Part shown: positions 1 through 11,665 of the stretch, piece after piece
How positions within the stretch are numbered: position 1 is the stretch's first letter
Layout: the number at the start of each line of letters is the position of its first letter
Assembly (NCBI GenBank): GCA_900708905.1
Contig: CAADRB010000102.1
Span: 48,047 to 112,046, forward strand
Length of the DNA stretch: 64,000 nucleotides
Direction: 5' to 3'
Origin: Hymenolepis diminuta
Lineage: Eukaryota; Platyhelminthes; Cestoda; Cyclophyllidea; Hymenolepididae
Notes under the pieces: generated by a model
The model's input: the letters and a program-made list of their open reading frames with translations, nothing else
Database searches by the model: none
What the model was told of the DNA's origin: nothing
Made by a program: the position numbers and the translations under genes

Positions 1-556
1 TTTTCATCCTGGTGGAAGTGTCTTTGGTTGGAGAAAAACCAAAGACACTCCCGTTCTTCTGGGTGCTTCAATTTCTTGAGGAGTCCTTTTGCACACATTC
101 AACGATTCTCTTGAGTTGTTTTGTCCACATGAACTGGCAACTCCGCCTAAGGACGCATGAGACTTGTGTCCGAGGTCTTGATGAAGAACATTCCTCACAT
201 ATTGTTGTTCCTTCAGATAGTTGAAGATGTTTGGCAAGATGTCGCGCATTGACTTTTCACAATTTTCGTCCATCATGTCATGCTATGCCATGCACTCTTC
301 TCACAAACTCAGATATTCTGAGTGAGTCAGCAGAGGATTGACGATGTTCTTTTCTCTTGCTCGTAGTGGCCAATTCATCTCCATTGTTATCATTCAGATC
401 TGGCGACTTTTAGAGATCTTGCAATTTCTAAATTGCTGTGTTTAGCTTTTATCGACACTGTTACGAGGTGTTTTTTTTTTCCATTTCATTAGTGAAAGTA
501 GTATCTGGCATGAGATCTTCTGATATGAAATATACATAAATTATTACAATAATTCG
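1..556 (-). pseudogene. Mariner-type transposon remnant (copy 1), cut by the window start
   Basis: The minus strand of this stretch encodes part of a Tc1/mariner-superfamily transposase with the same fragments as the copy at 11934-13385. These are a helix-turn-helix N-terminal piece near 400-470 and a second piece whose minus-strand reading (4-276) begins MMDENCEKSMRDI. Bases 1-397 are identical to 12757-13153. A 29-bp segment present in the other copy (13154-13182) is missing here and shifts the frame inside the helix-turn-helix region. After about position 516 the two copies diverge, and no terminal inverted repeat like the one at 13357-13385 can be found, so this end is decayed or deleted. 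The transposase would have cut and pasted the element; this copy is plainly dead. The plus-strand ORF over the same bases is a shadow. Confidence 0.75.
17..49. repeat. Perfect 13-bp hairpin inside the mariner remnant
   Basis: Bases 17-29 (AGTGTCTTTGGTT) and 37-49 are exact reverse complements separated by a 7-base loop. The same hairpin is at 12773-12805 in the second copy. On the minus strand it lies where mariner transposases carry the first catalytic aspartate, and the reading is FFSNQRHFHQDE there. It looks like a palindrome-forming template switch, or an artefact at a contig end. Confidence 0.85.
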
Positions 557-1097
557 TACTTCTTTTATACCCTTCATTAATAATAGTATCGCTGACATTC
601 CACTTTTTATTTACAAAATGTCAACAAGACCATTTTGGTTGTCTTGGGAAAGTTCTGCTTGGTAAATTTTGCACACCTGGATTATTTTATGGGTCTTCTA
701 CCTGCTTGTATGTTCTCCCTAAAATTTCCGCATTGGAAAGTCCAGAATTAAATATTTGTTGGTAAAATTTGCAGATGTTTACACTTTGAAATGGTTGTGG
801 GTATCCCATTATTTGAAAATTAAGTGACATTTTGTTCCCTTTAATGAGATTTCACTGTTGTTTTTATAGTGGGGTCTGGTTAACAAGCATAAATATCATA
901 GCCACACAGAATGAAATTCTGTTTACCTGTTGAAAATTCCTTATTTATGAGGCGGTGATAACACATATGTAAAAAAAAGATTTAATTTTTCTCTTTACAT
1001 TTGACAGTCTAAATTATTGGAATTTAATGGGGAAATACCCTCTAGAAATTCTCATTTCTATAAAATAGTTTTCATAGAAAACCTGTCTACGTTTCAG
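557..1097. other. AT-rich intergenic or intronic DNA
   Basis: I see no conserved coding signal, RNA gene or recognisable repeat here. If the exon proposed at 1098-1227 is real, at least part of this stretch is an intron of the RhoGAP gene. Confidence 0.4.
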
Positions 1098-1227
1098 ATC
1101 GAGCTAAACGGTAATCGTATCTTTGGTGTAGCTGAAGTTTTGCTAACTAGCGCATTTGTTAAATCGGAAGTCACGGGTTCGATATTAATCGGGGAGAATC
1201 TGGTTTTTCAGCAAATCAATCATACTG
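1098..1227 (+). CDS. Candidate upstream exon of the chimaerin-like RhoGAP gene
   Basis: An open frame follows an acceptor-like sequence (acgtttcag, AG at 1096-1097) and ends at a donor (ACTG|GTAAAA). The 130 nt end in phase 1, which is the phase the exon starting at 2476 requires, so the joined reading continues ...QQINHTG-NENLSDEQ. It contains IFGVAEVLL and ENLVFQQINHTG. The latter could occupy the place of the segment before the C-terminal half of a RhoGAP domain, but the arginine-finger motif and the conserved ReLPxPL segment are not visible. The match is therefore by splice phase and weak similarity only. It could equally be a chance open stretch. Confidence 0.3.
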
Positions 1228-2475
1228 GTAAAATGGATCAAGATATTTATGCTAAAAGGCGGGTTTCTCAACAGTAGGGGTCTAAAATACCTTGATATGC
1301 CTTCAAAAATACTTTCCTTCAACGGGTCTAGAGAGACAGATTCTTTAATTTGCTGATGAAAGAAATATTACGCGCGTGTGATATGACGAATTTTCAACCA
1401 ATGAGATACATTTTATATTGTATCTTTACTAAAAACGTGACTGTCAAATAATAAAAATACTAACTAGGAAATGGTTATATGATTTCCTTTGGTAGAAAAA
1501 ACAAAATCAGTTGGAATTTTAAAAAATTTCCGATTTTTTATTAAACAGTTTATAATAAATAAGACAGTTTATGTAAATTTCATTACATTTTTGTTTTACC
1601 TTCTCTTTAAATGATTATCGATCTTTTACCAATTAGATCATTTGATTTCGTCTCGATTTTAGGATAACTCGATTATTCCCCTCAAATTTAATTTAATTTA
1701 ATTAAAATAAATATTTTATAATAGAACCACTTTAAAATCGCTAAACGAGCAGTCTCAGAACAGATTGGATGTATTAATTAGGAAAGTGGAGATATTTCCA
1801 CTGGTACAAAAGAATATTTTCTCTTCTCTAAATAATTCACCTGCATTTTGACTAGCTTATTCAGATTCTTTCCGAATTCCCCCTAATTAGCTGACGGTGA
1901 TGATGACATTTTAATTGTTTGTATCAACCTCCCACCTGTACGCTCTAGCACACTGGACTTGACAAATCAAAGGGGTTGTCAGCACTCATGTGTATTCGGG
2001 TGTGTCCAAATTTAATTGTTTATAAACTATAGCCACCCGGACACCGGAATTCAGACAATTAGACGCTAGTATGAAAAAGTATTAGACGGGCTTTAATGAA
2101 TTTTAATGTCTCGTCATTTAGTTTTGTGCATAATTAAATTTTTTTAATCCTGAAATCTGATGAGTAGTATTGGGCATTAATATAGGTGGGAATACCTCTC
2201 TGGGTTGGGGTGAAGTTTTCCTATTGAGATTGTTTCAACTTAATTGAAAATAATCCTCTTTTGCTATCCTTAAATGAATTGCGTCGCAGTAGTTACATGA
2301 AATTTATCAAATATAATTTAACGGGAAATAACCTCGTTTATGTTTTATTTCGTCTTTGGTCTTAAAACAAGCTTTGAAGCACCATTTGCTTATCTAGGAG
2401 AACATAAAAGCCAAACATCTCGGTTGGTTGAAACTTCATCAGTAGTATTAATCTTCATTCTCTTTTTTATTTTAG

Positions 2476-3698
2476 GGAATGAGAATCTTTCGGATGAACA
2501 AAAACATGACCTAATTAAGGCTTGTATCCAACGACTTCCAACAGCACATTACTACTGCCTATGGTATTTGATGGCCCACTTGAATCGGTAAGTTATTTTC
2601 TTTCTGAGCATTTCCAATGCGGAGCATAAAATTTACAAGATTGATAGTTTGATGCATTTTTGGGTAATTTAGTACCGCATATGTGATTAAGGGTATCTAA
2701 GCAAGATAGGTTTGATGAAGTTCCTGAGATTCTATTTATTTAATCCGATGAGTGGGTTTACATATACACACTTTTTCGGCAGGTAGGAGTTAAACTTATT
2801 AGATCAGACTTATTTAATTCCTTTTTTTACGACTTGATGTCTATAACTGTTTTGTATGCGAATAAAATGGCTTAGGCTGTTACTGATCTTGTATAATAAG
2901 TCCTAAACAGAGTCGAAATTTATATCAAGGTATGTACTTGCTTCTCGTCATTGATGTTGTTAGCCATTATAAAACGGAGACTGACAATTATTATCATGAG
3001 GTAACATTTAAACATGAGAAGTAGTAAGATAGTTCAGATAGAGAACGTGAGGAAATGGGGAAAGAAGGGAGCTTGAGTAAAAAAGGTCAAGTCTTAACTC
3101 TTCCGATCCCTGGATTCATCAAGTTAACCTTATTCCCAAGAGCATATGTTCAGGGTAGCATAACCTTCAATAAGCTTCTGTAATGGATCCATAGATTTCT
3201 GACCCGAAAGTTTGAGCTCCAAATTCAGTAGGTTGTTGTTGTTGGATCAAATTGGAGCTGACTGACAATTTCCTAGAATTGAGAAATCAGACGAGACACC
3301 TACGTAAATCGGTTTCATTTAAATAGCTATTAATGTTCTGATTTATTGTCAAAACGAGTCAACTCTACAGGACTTATTATACCAGTCTTGGATACTAACT
3401 TACGGCACACTACTAAATCTACTGTTCTTTTGGTTCCAGGGTTGCGGATCACCAAAAAATGAACATGATGTCCTCAGAGAATCTAGCCATCGTTTTCGCA
3501 CCAAGTCTAATGAGTTCCTCCTATACAGACCCCTTAAGCTGTCTAGCTGGGGCCAAATTTGAACAAGCAGTAATTAATCGATTGATTGCCGACTATGTTA
3601 CCCTTTTCGAAGGCGAAGATTGTGTGCCAAGCGCACCCTTGACCTCTTCCTCCGCATCCACAACCACATCTCGCTCCACAACAGCATCCTCTCGTTGA
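2476..3698 (+). CDS. Chimaerin-like RhoGAP protein, last two exons (partial gene)
   Basis: Two exons, 2476-2587 and 3440-3698, encode the C-terminal half of a RhoGAP domain, the module that stimulates GTP hydrolysis on Rho, Rac or Cdc42 at membranes and the cytoskeleton. Exon one ends ATCG|GTAAGT and exon two follows ttccAG; the junction rebuilds an Arg codon (AHLNR-VADHQ). Family motifs are RLPTAHYYCLWYLMAHLNR followed by MSSENLAIVFAPSLM, closest in pattern to chimaerins (YLMAHLxRV, ENLxIVFxPxLM). The domain ends near YVTLF and is followed by a short Ser/Thr-rich tail (from about PLTSSSAS to TASSR) before TGA at 3696-3698. The catalytic arginine, and any SH2 or C1 domains expected of a full chimaerin, lie upstream. 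They may be in the candidate exon at 1098-1227 or outside the window. The chimaerin assignment is inference; RhoGAP membership is firm. Confidence 0.88.
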
Positions 3699-4009
3699 CC
3701 TCTTGACCCTTGACCTCTGTACAGTGTGACCTCTCCTATCGTCATCTCTTCCCCTCTTATGCAGTCTTTCATTAAATCTCCCCTCTTCAGATACCTGATT
3801 TTAAGTTCATAGCCCCCTGTTTGTATACATCTAAGCTCACACACTCTCTATATGTACTACTGAAATTGGTTGTTATTTGACCGTATCACATATGTCTGCG
3901 TCTTTGAATTGCCCCAGGTTCACGTCTCTCTTTTTCATAGTTTTCTTTTCCTTCACTCTCTTGTTTGATGACGGATTTTGTTCGATGATGTCCTTTCATT
4001 ATGAATATA

Positions 4010-4015
4010 AATAAA
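4010..4015 (+). terminator. Polyadenylation signal AATAAA downstream of the RhoGAP gene
   Basis: AATAAA lies about 310 bp after the RhoGAP stop codon, and a second AATAAA is at 4089-4094. The region between is a plausible 3' UTR: pyrimidine-rich, with no open frame of note. Confidence 0.5.
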
Positions 4016-4099
4016 AATGTTTCCACTCTTATCGTGTTAATTTAATATTTCCCATATCATTATTATTATGCGTGAAAATGTGTTTGAAAATAAATGATT

Positions 4100-5650
4100 C
4101 TTTAAATGCCTTATCTTTGTTGTTTTGTTCATGTTCAATGCGGGATATTTCGTATAATTATTGTCATTATGCGCCCTTTCTAATTGAGTACCAGTTGTAA
4201 GACTTTCAAACGAGAAAAGGGAAGCGGATTGTAATAATAGAGAATCACGTTCTTGAAATCATCAATTTCTGCATAACGAAAGTTGCGTTTTGTCTATAAG
4301 CCTTTCATATCTTAAGCATTTGGAGGTATTTCTTTCCATTAAATCTCAACTATGAAGCCTTCTGTAATGGAGTTGTAGATATTATTTCTCAATGACGAAG
4401 ATTTGTGTTTGTTTTCATCCGAATTTTCCAATTTCAAAAGGTGGAGTGGTGGCACCACTGCAATCTTTGGATTTACAGAGCAATTTAAAACTTGTACAAT
4501 GGACAAATTTTTAAGTAGCAAAGAAATTAGCGTAGACGTATTTAATATAATAGTAAATTTGGTAATTCCCCATCTTAATAGGATTGGAACGAAAATAGTG
4601 AAGGACGATTGTTTGTGGAAAAGATAGCAATGCTCTTGAAGTGTCAACAGAGCCACATACCCGGGCGGAATAATCAACAAGACATTTTGGTGCCATTTTC
4701 TAGTTGCTTTAAGTCTTATAAATGACAAAGATGGTTGAAGCGACACATCTCAAAATGTCAACCTCGGCGTTAATATTGGCTTCAGTAAATGATAGCTTAA
4801 AAATTACCATCATAGTTTCTTCAGACTGAGGTGAGAAGAGTTAATTAGTCGGATTCCCATTGACCAAATCTCCCTTCTTTTTTCCAAAACTACTTCCCCT
4901 CCGTTGTATCTGCTTATCCAAAAAAGCTTATTGTATACATTCTTTATTACTAAACAAACAGATAATGGAGGGAAATATTGCTAAGTAAAGAATAAAAGCC
5001 CCTTACCTCATGGACTAAATCTCCCTGTCTTTTACCTTCTTTATAATCTTACAGCTGTAAATTCGGTCATTCCAGCGGTATAATGGGCATTGGCTTTATC
5101 AATAAACATCAGTACTATGAATAAAGAGGGCATACGGAGACTGAGAATTATAATGGAGACTGAGAGTCCACAGCTCTGCTCACTGTTGATAAAACAGATG
5201 TATTGAAGTATTAACCAATTGAAGTGGACACTGAATTTGGTTAACCGACCGCCATTGAGGTTTTCTAAAGATATCTTTCATAAAATCATTTGAAAGGAAG
5301 CGGAGTTGTAATAAGCGTATCTGTTTTGGGATATGTCGAGATATGTGCCTGAAAGTCTGAGCCAAGTATTATAGCTATCTGTTAATAAGTGTACATTTGA
5401 ATAATACCTCTAGAATTAACCTGGAAATCAAATTAAGATGAGCGCAAGTTTGCAAGGTAACATGCGAATGGAATTCGCTTCCCGGGTACCGGATGTTTTC
5501 ATTACTCCTCTCCTCACACCGTATTCGCTAATGAATTGTTTCACTGCTATATTATTGAGTTACCTAGTAGCCAATAGATCTCAATCTCATATATAAGCAG
5601 AGATATTTTTTTAATAATGTTGAAATAACACTTATAATTCTTTTGACCTC
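4100..5650. other. Intergenic DNA without recognised features
   Basis: AT-rich. The longest minus-strand open frame (4339-4746, 135 codons) has no recognisable domain, low-complexity hydrophobic composition and overlapping open frames in other phases. I regard it as chance. Confidence 0.4.
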
Positions 5651-5655
5651 TTACT

Positions 5656-5691
5656 TAAGACCCGGGGTTAGACGGGTCTTACCCCGTCTAA
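5656..5691. repeat. Two overlapping, mutually exclusive 9-bp hairpins
   Basis: TAAGACCCG (5656-5664) pairs perfectly with 5673-5681 across an 8-base loop. TTAGACGGG (5668-5676) pairs perfectly with 5683-5691 across a 6-base loop. The arms overlap, so only one hairpin can form at a time. The patch is GC-rich against an AT-rich background. No gene is adjacent. Confidence 0.8.
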
Positions 5692-5699
5692 GATAGACG

Positions 5700-6740
5700 A
5701 TAAGGAGCAGTTCCAACCAATAAACACCAAGAAATCTAAATCTCGGTTGATTTATCATATTTTGGAATATGCAAGACTATTTAGTTAATCTGGCCAAATA
5801 TCACATATAGTCCTTTGCGCGTAGTGTCGTGGGTAATATTCGCTTCATTAAAATTGAGTTTGATACGGTCTGTCCAGCAAACTTTCTCTATCAGAATTTT
5901 AGTTTATTTTTTGTGGATGACAGATTCTTTTTATTTTAGATTTCCCCTCACTACAAATGAATCAAATTAACAGTGACTATCAGCCAATCACACAATCTAA
6001 CTTTCTTCGTAGGAAGTTAATGCTGCATCAATCCTAATCAGAGAGTTTTCTCATCAGGATCATTAAGGATCATCTATTAGTTAAGAAAAAGCTTGGCTCC
6101 AACTCTTATTAGCTTAAAGCAAAAATTGTACAAGATTGGAGATAAAGTTTCTTTTCTTCAATATAACCTTTTTTCCTCCACTTTCAAAATTAGACGTTTT
6201 GATAGCCGGATTCGAAAATATTTGTATGTAATGCAACTAAAATTTATGCATACCGGGGTAACCAAAAAAGCCAGTGCACAAAAAATTGTCAAAATAGAAA
6301 ATCAATAAGACACAACGTACCAGTAACTCAAATGAAAAAACAAATATAATTCCATTTTTTACATTTTAAAAGTGAACTTTTGGCATATTATTCTGAGTTG
6401 TTTCTCAAGTAATGACGAGGAAATTTTCAAAGCAGTCTTGCGTAGTTAGAGTAGTAACAAATTATGAAACTGAGAAATTTGCCTCTCTGTTGTCTACCGT
6501 TTACTGTCTGTCTGCTTCTACGAAAGACGGTCAGAGACATAAAGTAGTAGATTTATGGGGTAGATGTTGATTACTTCTAATGCGTCTACTCGACAATGTC
6601 TGGTAAAACTTTTAAAAGTAATAAGGGGATGCAACACAGTTTATTACAATGTGGAGAATTTTTGGAAATAATTAACGTCCATATATCAGTTTTAATGCTG
6701 TTAAACATTCATTTATTATTACCCACGAAAATGCAAGGTA
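5700..6740. other. Intergenic DNA without recognised features
   Basis: AT-rich. Only short open frames without family resemblance (for example 6093-6308) are present. Confidence 0.4.
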
Positions 6741-6744
6741 ACTC

Positions 6745-7055
6745 TTAAATGATACAAGGCTTAGAAAGTATCTGAACATATGAAATAACAAACCAGTCGG
6801 GTAAGAAATGAAACGGAAAAGGAGGGATATTGAAAAGGAGCATTTATATAATTAATTTGGAATTAATTATGGAATTACTGAGTCATCCAATTTCATTTGG
6901 GTAGGATTCATTTTTTATTATTCACAGCCAAATTTTCACGATTGATTAATGGTTCTCTGAGTGAGTTCATGTCCACGATATTCAAAGCCTGTTGACCGAT
7001 TGGTTTAATTGAATGGCAGGTAATTCTACTACGATTTATTTGAATCCTATTAAGG
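6745..7055 (+). repeat. Dispersed repeat family R2, forward copy
   Basis: One of about nine copies I can align by eye. Shared landmarks, in this orientation, are a segment like aagaaatgaaacgg, then a core resembling ttcatgtccacgatattca and ttggtttaattgaatgg, then an end resembling gatttatttgaatcctattaag. The end part is matched at 57560-57682 and, reversed, at 20565, 31310 and 32971. There is no coding capacity, obvious terminal repeat or target duplication. Boundaries are approximate. Confidence 0.6.
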
Positions 7056-7880
7056 TCATTTGCGGGTGGATACAACTAGTAATGGCATTTTTAACATAGT
7101 TATGAACAGTTTTGGAATTTAGAAAAAGATCCAGATTATTTCCTCAATTTGATTTGAGGTGAAACTTATTACTTCAATACTTTGAACAGAAATTCTATCC
7201 TCTGGCACTAAATTAATGTTTGAATGATGTTCTGCTATGTTCTTACCTGGGTATGAAGTTTCCACACTGTTATTTTACCAACTAACCAGTTAGCCAATCA
7301 ATTCCATACGTCTAAGCTGTAAATAAAACACTTGTACTTTCTTAATAAGGTTGACCGAAGCTTTTGCTGAATCCCAAGTATTTCGCCTTCCTAATCGATC
7401 TGAGCAATTTGATCGTGGACAGTCTAGATTTTATAATAGGCTATATATTGTTTTATCAATGATTACCAGGCTTTATAGTGATGATATTTTCTTCTATCTC
7501 ATACCTCAAATAGACCATTTTCACTTGCTGAGTGCTTATTTAAGAAATGTATTAGTCTCAATGAATGACGAATAGTGTTGAGTCGAAATCAAGATAGGCT
7601 ACTTCCGGTAGCGTCAGAATTGCGCTTAGAGAGGCTAACCAACCTACAACTAAGTATTATTATTTCAATAATAATGTTTCAGTAAGAGCTAGATTTAATT
7701 GAAAACTTATTTGAAAGGCAAAAGGGAGAGATTTTGGGGTTAAATTCCAGCCAAAATGTAGTATTAAGAGGTATTTATTTGTAAAATTCGACAGGGATAT
7801 TAATATTGCGTCTAGTAAATAATTTAATGATAAAATTTATTTAGACGAATGTGCCATTTAAGTAATACACTTTCCTGCTT
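7056..7880. other. Intergenic DNA without recognised features
   Basis: No gene, RNA or repeat was recognised. The 74-codon frame at 7351-7575 has no family resemblance. Confidence 0.4.
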
Positions 7881-7889
7881 TTTCTAAAA

Positions 7890-8206
7890 AATTAGTAGAA
7901 ATTGGAGTAACAAATTGTGGGGTCAAACAATGGAACACAAACAGTTGTGTAGGCGAAAGTGTACCGAATAAACCGCTATGGGGAATCGAGAGAGTAAGAG
8001 AGATAAGGGAGAGAGATGAGAGGGAAGGGTAAGAGCAGATAAGCGACAAACGTGCCTGCGTTTGTGTAAGTGGAAATATGTAAATTCGTCTAGACATGAC
8101 GGATAGGGGTTTGAGTCATAGAGACATGGAGGCGAAAAATCTATGTGTTTTCATAAAGAATGCGAATAAAAAGTAAGTTTGGAAATGTATAGAAGGTTAT
8201 CATTCA
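7890..8206 (+). repeat. LTR-like repeat family R1, partial copy C
   Basis: It aligns with the copy at 23944-24385. Shared blocks are a GA-rich segment (gagagataagggagagag), a block like gcgacaaacgtgcctgcg, ggggtttgagtcatagagac, and a terminal block with AATAAA ending near ttatcattca. The left end is unclear. The minus-strand ORF at 7858-8097 lies inside the repeat and is not a gene. Confidence 0.6.
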
Positions 8207-9570
8207 AACTCATACATTATTAAGGTACATTGATCTAGTTTGTAAAATTTCTAAGATCAATGAGCTAAGCAGGAATATGTTCTAATAGTAAAAGAGTTAC
8301 ATTTGGAAAGTGACAAAAATAAATTTATTCGAACAATTATTCACAAAATTTTAGCTCTCATCACTCTGCTGGGATCTTGGTTATAAAGAGAAGCAAATGT
8401 ATTTAAAATCCATCGATCTTTCCGCATTAATCTGATAGTCAATAAGCTTCAGATGCCGTAAGTATTAATGAATGTACACTTGGAATGTGGGACAACTTGT
8501 GAAATGTAGACATCGGACATTAGATCATGAAGTAGTGAAAAAGATTCAGGAGGAGAAAAGTTTACACTCTGAATGTAGAAATCAAAACTCGCAAGGCTCT
8601 TTCAATGACTTGAATGTACTTTCTACTTCTACACGATCTCCTTCCCTTAACCCCTAAATTTGACTGTTATTTTACGTTCACTGTTTTCAAGTGCTTTTCA
8701 CGATGTAAAAGTGCATTGTTTACCTTAGTGCTAGTAATAATAATCAAATTTTAATGTTTGAATACAAAAAATAGAACAGATAGCTATTTACGAGCGTGTT
8801 TACAACTAAAAGTAATTTCCCGATTCCTTACTGCACCTATGTGTCAAATTCGAAAAGGTGAAACAACTTCATTCTGTATCCAAACTAGACCAAATCGAAA
8901 CATATCTTATAGCATGAGAATAAAGTGAATACTATTCTTTCACTGTGATTTTTTAGGCAAATAAACATATCTTGAAAGTCAGTATCTCTTTATCTTCTAT
9001 TTTCATAGATAATCCGTACGCTTTTTTTATTAGGAGTGATCTGAAGCCAGGTATTTTCAGGATTCCCAAAATGTGCAAAGTCTAGGCTATAAAATCCCCA
9101 TTTATATCACATATTTTACTTTATTTCCTTTCCAATTAATTAGAGAGAATGGAAACTAGAGAGAAAACTATAGTATCATTATACCTCTGAAGATTTATTC
9201 TATTAATCAAACCCCTATCTTAATAAAAAAATGTGCGTATCTTATCAATTAGAGGTAGGAAGAGGAAGGTGAATAAGAGTTCATATATTTGGGATATGGA
9301 CTTATCATTACGTTCTATCTAGATTAATGTACCTAATATGGCAACTAGTAATTTACATATTATGTCTATTGACGTCAGATTTGGCGAATAATAATACGTA
9401 AAATTAGAATGAAATAACAAGAGATTCAGAAAAGGGGAATAATCAATAAAGGACGCAGTCTATTGTTTACCCTTAATTTTCCACTTAAATCTAGTCAAGA
9501 ATTCCTTTCAATGTAAATGTATTCGTATTTCAGTGCATCTTCTAATGATTATCCACTGTTTTATCATTAT
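8207..9570. other. Intergenic DNA with a CRE-like palindrome
   Basis: AT-rich. TGACGTCA at 9370-9377 matches the CRE/ATF consensus, but no gene start is recognised nearby, so I attach no function. The short ORF at 8472-8657 looks like chance. Confidence 0.35.
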
Positions 9571-9572
9571 TA

Positions 9573-9800
9573 TGAGCAGGAAAAAGTGTTAACAATTTTT
9601 AACTGTGAGCAGCAACTGAAATCAAGTAACGTAAAGTTAAAAAATGAAAAAGGTGAGGGGATCAAAAAGATGATGAAAACAATGTGAAGGTATCAGAGCT
9701 TTGCTTCTTTCAGTGTTTTGGATTCGCTTTGCGCACAATTCACTAAATAGGTGGCTCATGTTCCAAAATTCATCTGGTCGTTGGCTTACTGAAAGTACTT
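9573..9800. repeat. Dispersed repeat R3, copy 1
   Basis: It aligns with 36089-36300. Shared landmarks are tatgagca, gcaactgaaatc, a GA-rich run (gtgaggggatcaaaaagat versus a related sequence), ggattc followed by ttgcgcacaattcac, and a tail near ttcat. The 114-codon minus-strand frame (9637-9981) overlaps this repeat, has no recognisable domain and is probably not a gene. Confidence 0.55.
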
Positions 9801-10790
9801 TAGACATGAAAAATAGGGTGCAAAAGTGAAACGAAGAAAAAAATGATACGAAATAACTAATTACAGACCTGCTTAGAGCGTATATTTTTTCAACCAAAAT
9901 GTTTGAGATAGAGATAATGATGTAAATTTCAGGATATGCCAGTTTGATCACTTTGTCGGAATGGAGGTAAGAGTGGTCCAATTACCTACTTCTCATCTTA
10001 GGCTATTTGAAATATCGGATAGTTTCAAATCTTGCTTCATGAAAACCAGCTAATTTGTCCCTAGTAATTTTGAAAAATAATTAATTTAGATAAACTCAAG
10101 GTGTTGAAAGTGAAAAGGACTGGGTGCACAGTGAGACCCATACTTTTCAAGAATGGATTCTGCATAATCTACTTTTCTCATCCTTCGGTAATATTTAAAA
10201 CATTAAAATTTCATATACAAATCTTTTTTTGCTGCAAAAAACTGACTGATCATTTCGTTGCTGATCAAATGGACTAAATATTTGATAAAAGTGATGCAAA
10301 TATGAGCCAATTATCATAGGATTATCAAATCTTAAGAATATGGCATAATATCTGAAAAAATTTGAGAAAGAAGCTTAAATAGAACTTAATTAGTCTTAGA
10401 TCCATTTCTTCTATGAATGAATCATTTTTTTACGCCAACTTTTAAATTGAGGATTTTAATACCACAACACTGATTTAAACAAGAACGGGATAACATCTCT
10501 GAAGAATAGATAGTGCAAAAAATAAATCTATCCAAAAACCAAACAGGAAGAAGATCGATATACTTATTTCATAGACATTGGAGCAATTTTCGGTTGTCGG
10601 AAAATCGATTACAAAGTTATTAAAAAAATCATTCATTAAGCTTTTTTTCGGACTGCGGATAAATAGATGCAGGAATTAAAGGATTAAACAGATTAAGAAA
10701 TGTAAATATTCTCAAAATCAATTTATTTGTTTTCTTTTCTCTTCAATGAATTATTCTTTTAATTCTTCAACCACGTCACCTATCGACACA
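9801..10790. other. Intergenic DNA without recognised features
   Basis: AT-rich sequence with many A and T runs. Nothing was recognised on either strand. Confidence 0.4.
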
Positions 10791-11060
10791 AAGCCCAATG
10801 CGTATACCTGTTGGTAAAAACTATTCTCTCTATCCACCAGGACGAAACAAAATCACAGCCTTGTCTAATTTTGGGGTTTGTGTCCACAATTGAGGCCAGC
10901 AATCGGTTGCAATGCTGCTCACGTCCAAAAGGAGGGTTGCTGGGAGTGCTAACGACAACGATGATGCTGCTGCCGCCAGCTGTTACGATGCGGCAAACGA
11001 TTGTGCATAATGTTTATGAGGGAGATTTACTCCATACCGATAAGTTACTGGAAAGTTAGA
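10790..11060. other. Higher-GC island with open frames on both strands, unidentified
   Basis: Base composition is clearly richer in G+C than the surroundings. The plus strand has an 82-codon frame (10811-11059) and the minus strand has long open stretches through the same bases, including a glycine/serine/valine-rich reading. No family is recognised, and no good pair of splice sites brackets it. It could be an eroded exon, a transposon fragment or an unannotated repeat. Confidence 0.35.
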
Positions 11061-11504
11061 TAATACTGAGAGACAATCTTAGATGGTCCTGGTTTTGTAT
11101 GCTAAAAGCTTTTATGACTTTGAATAGGTCGGAGATGGTAGGGAATGGTAGGCAATGAGATTAGACCATCACGAGTCTTATTTTGGTTGAATTCTAGGGC
11201 ATTGAATTGTCAACTTGGGCATGAGACAGAGTTCGCTTTACGATATCCTAATGTTAAACCTTCATAATTTAACTCTCAGGTTCAAGGGTGACATCGTGTC
11301 CTCGATATCCAGACCACGGCCAGTTTAAATCCGTGGTCGGTCATACTACCTTGATTTATTTGCAGGCAGACAAAGACATTGTTTGGCATAACGCAGTTCA
11401 CTATTGCTCAATCGAGATGAGCTCAATAAAATCATTTAAAAAGGTGAACACTTCCAATAAGTGCTCCGAAATTTGAACGAATAAAAAATCCTGAGGTTCA
11501 GGCA

Positions 11505-11665
11505 TCATTACCTATTTCTTCTTGATCTCCTCCCCACTTCATCCTTTATTAGACTTGTAGGTAATCTCACTATTCAGATCCTTCCCCTTGACTAAAACCT
11601 TGTAAAAGTTATTCCCCATGTCATGGGTAATAAAAATACAAGTTGAATTGAAATTTCAGTTGAAG
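11505..11665 (-). repeat. Dispersed repeat family R2, partial reverse copy
   Basis: It aligns with 47515-47675. Shared text is like cattacctatttcttcttga, ctcctccccacttcat, attcagatcc, then a segment containing catgggtaataaaa. The same block follows the R2 core in the copies at 20565 and 31310, so this looks like a fragment of that family. Confidence 0.5.

Noticed and set aside
12..224. Plus-strand ORF of 70 codons, repeated at the second mariner copy
   Set aside because: It is the antisense shadow of the minus-strand transposase.
2340..2475. N-terminal part of the ORF before the RhoGAP exon
   Set aside because: It is intron read-through: a good acceptor (tttttattttag) lies at its end and similarity begins only after it.
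4339..4746. 135-codon minus-strand ORF, the longest without Ns
   Set aside because: Other frames over the same bases are also open, and the translation shows no recognisable motif.
9637..9981. 114-codon minus-strand ORF
   Set aside because: It overlaps the R3 repeat, is hydrophobic low-complexity and has no domain or splice context.
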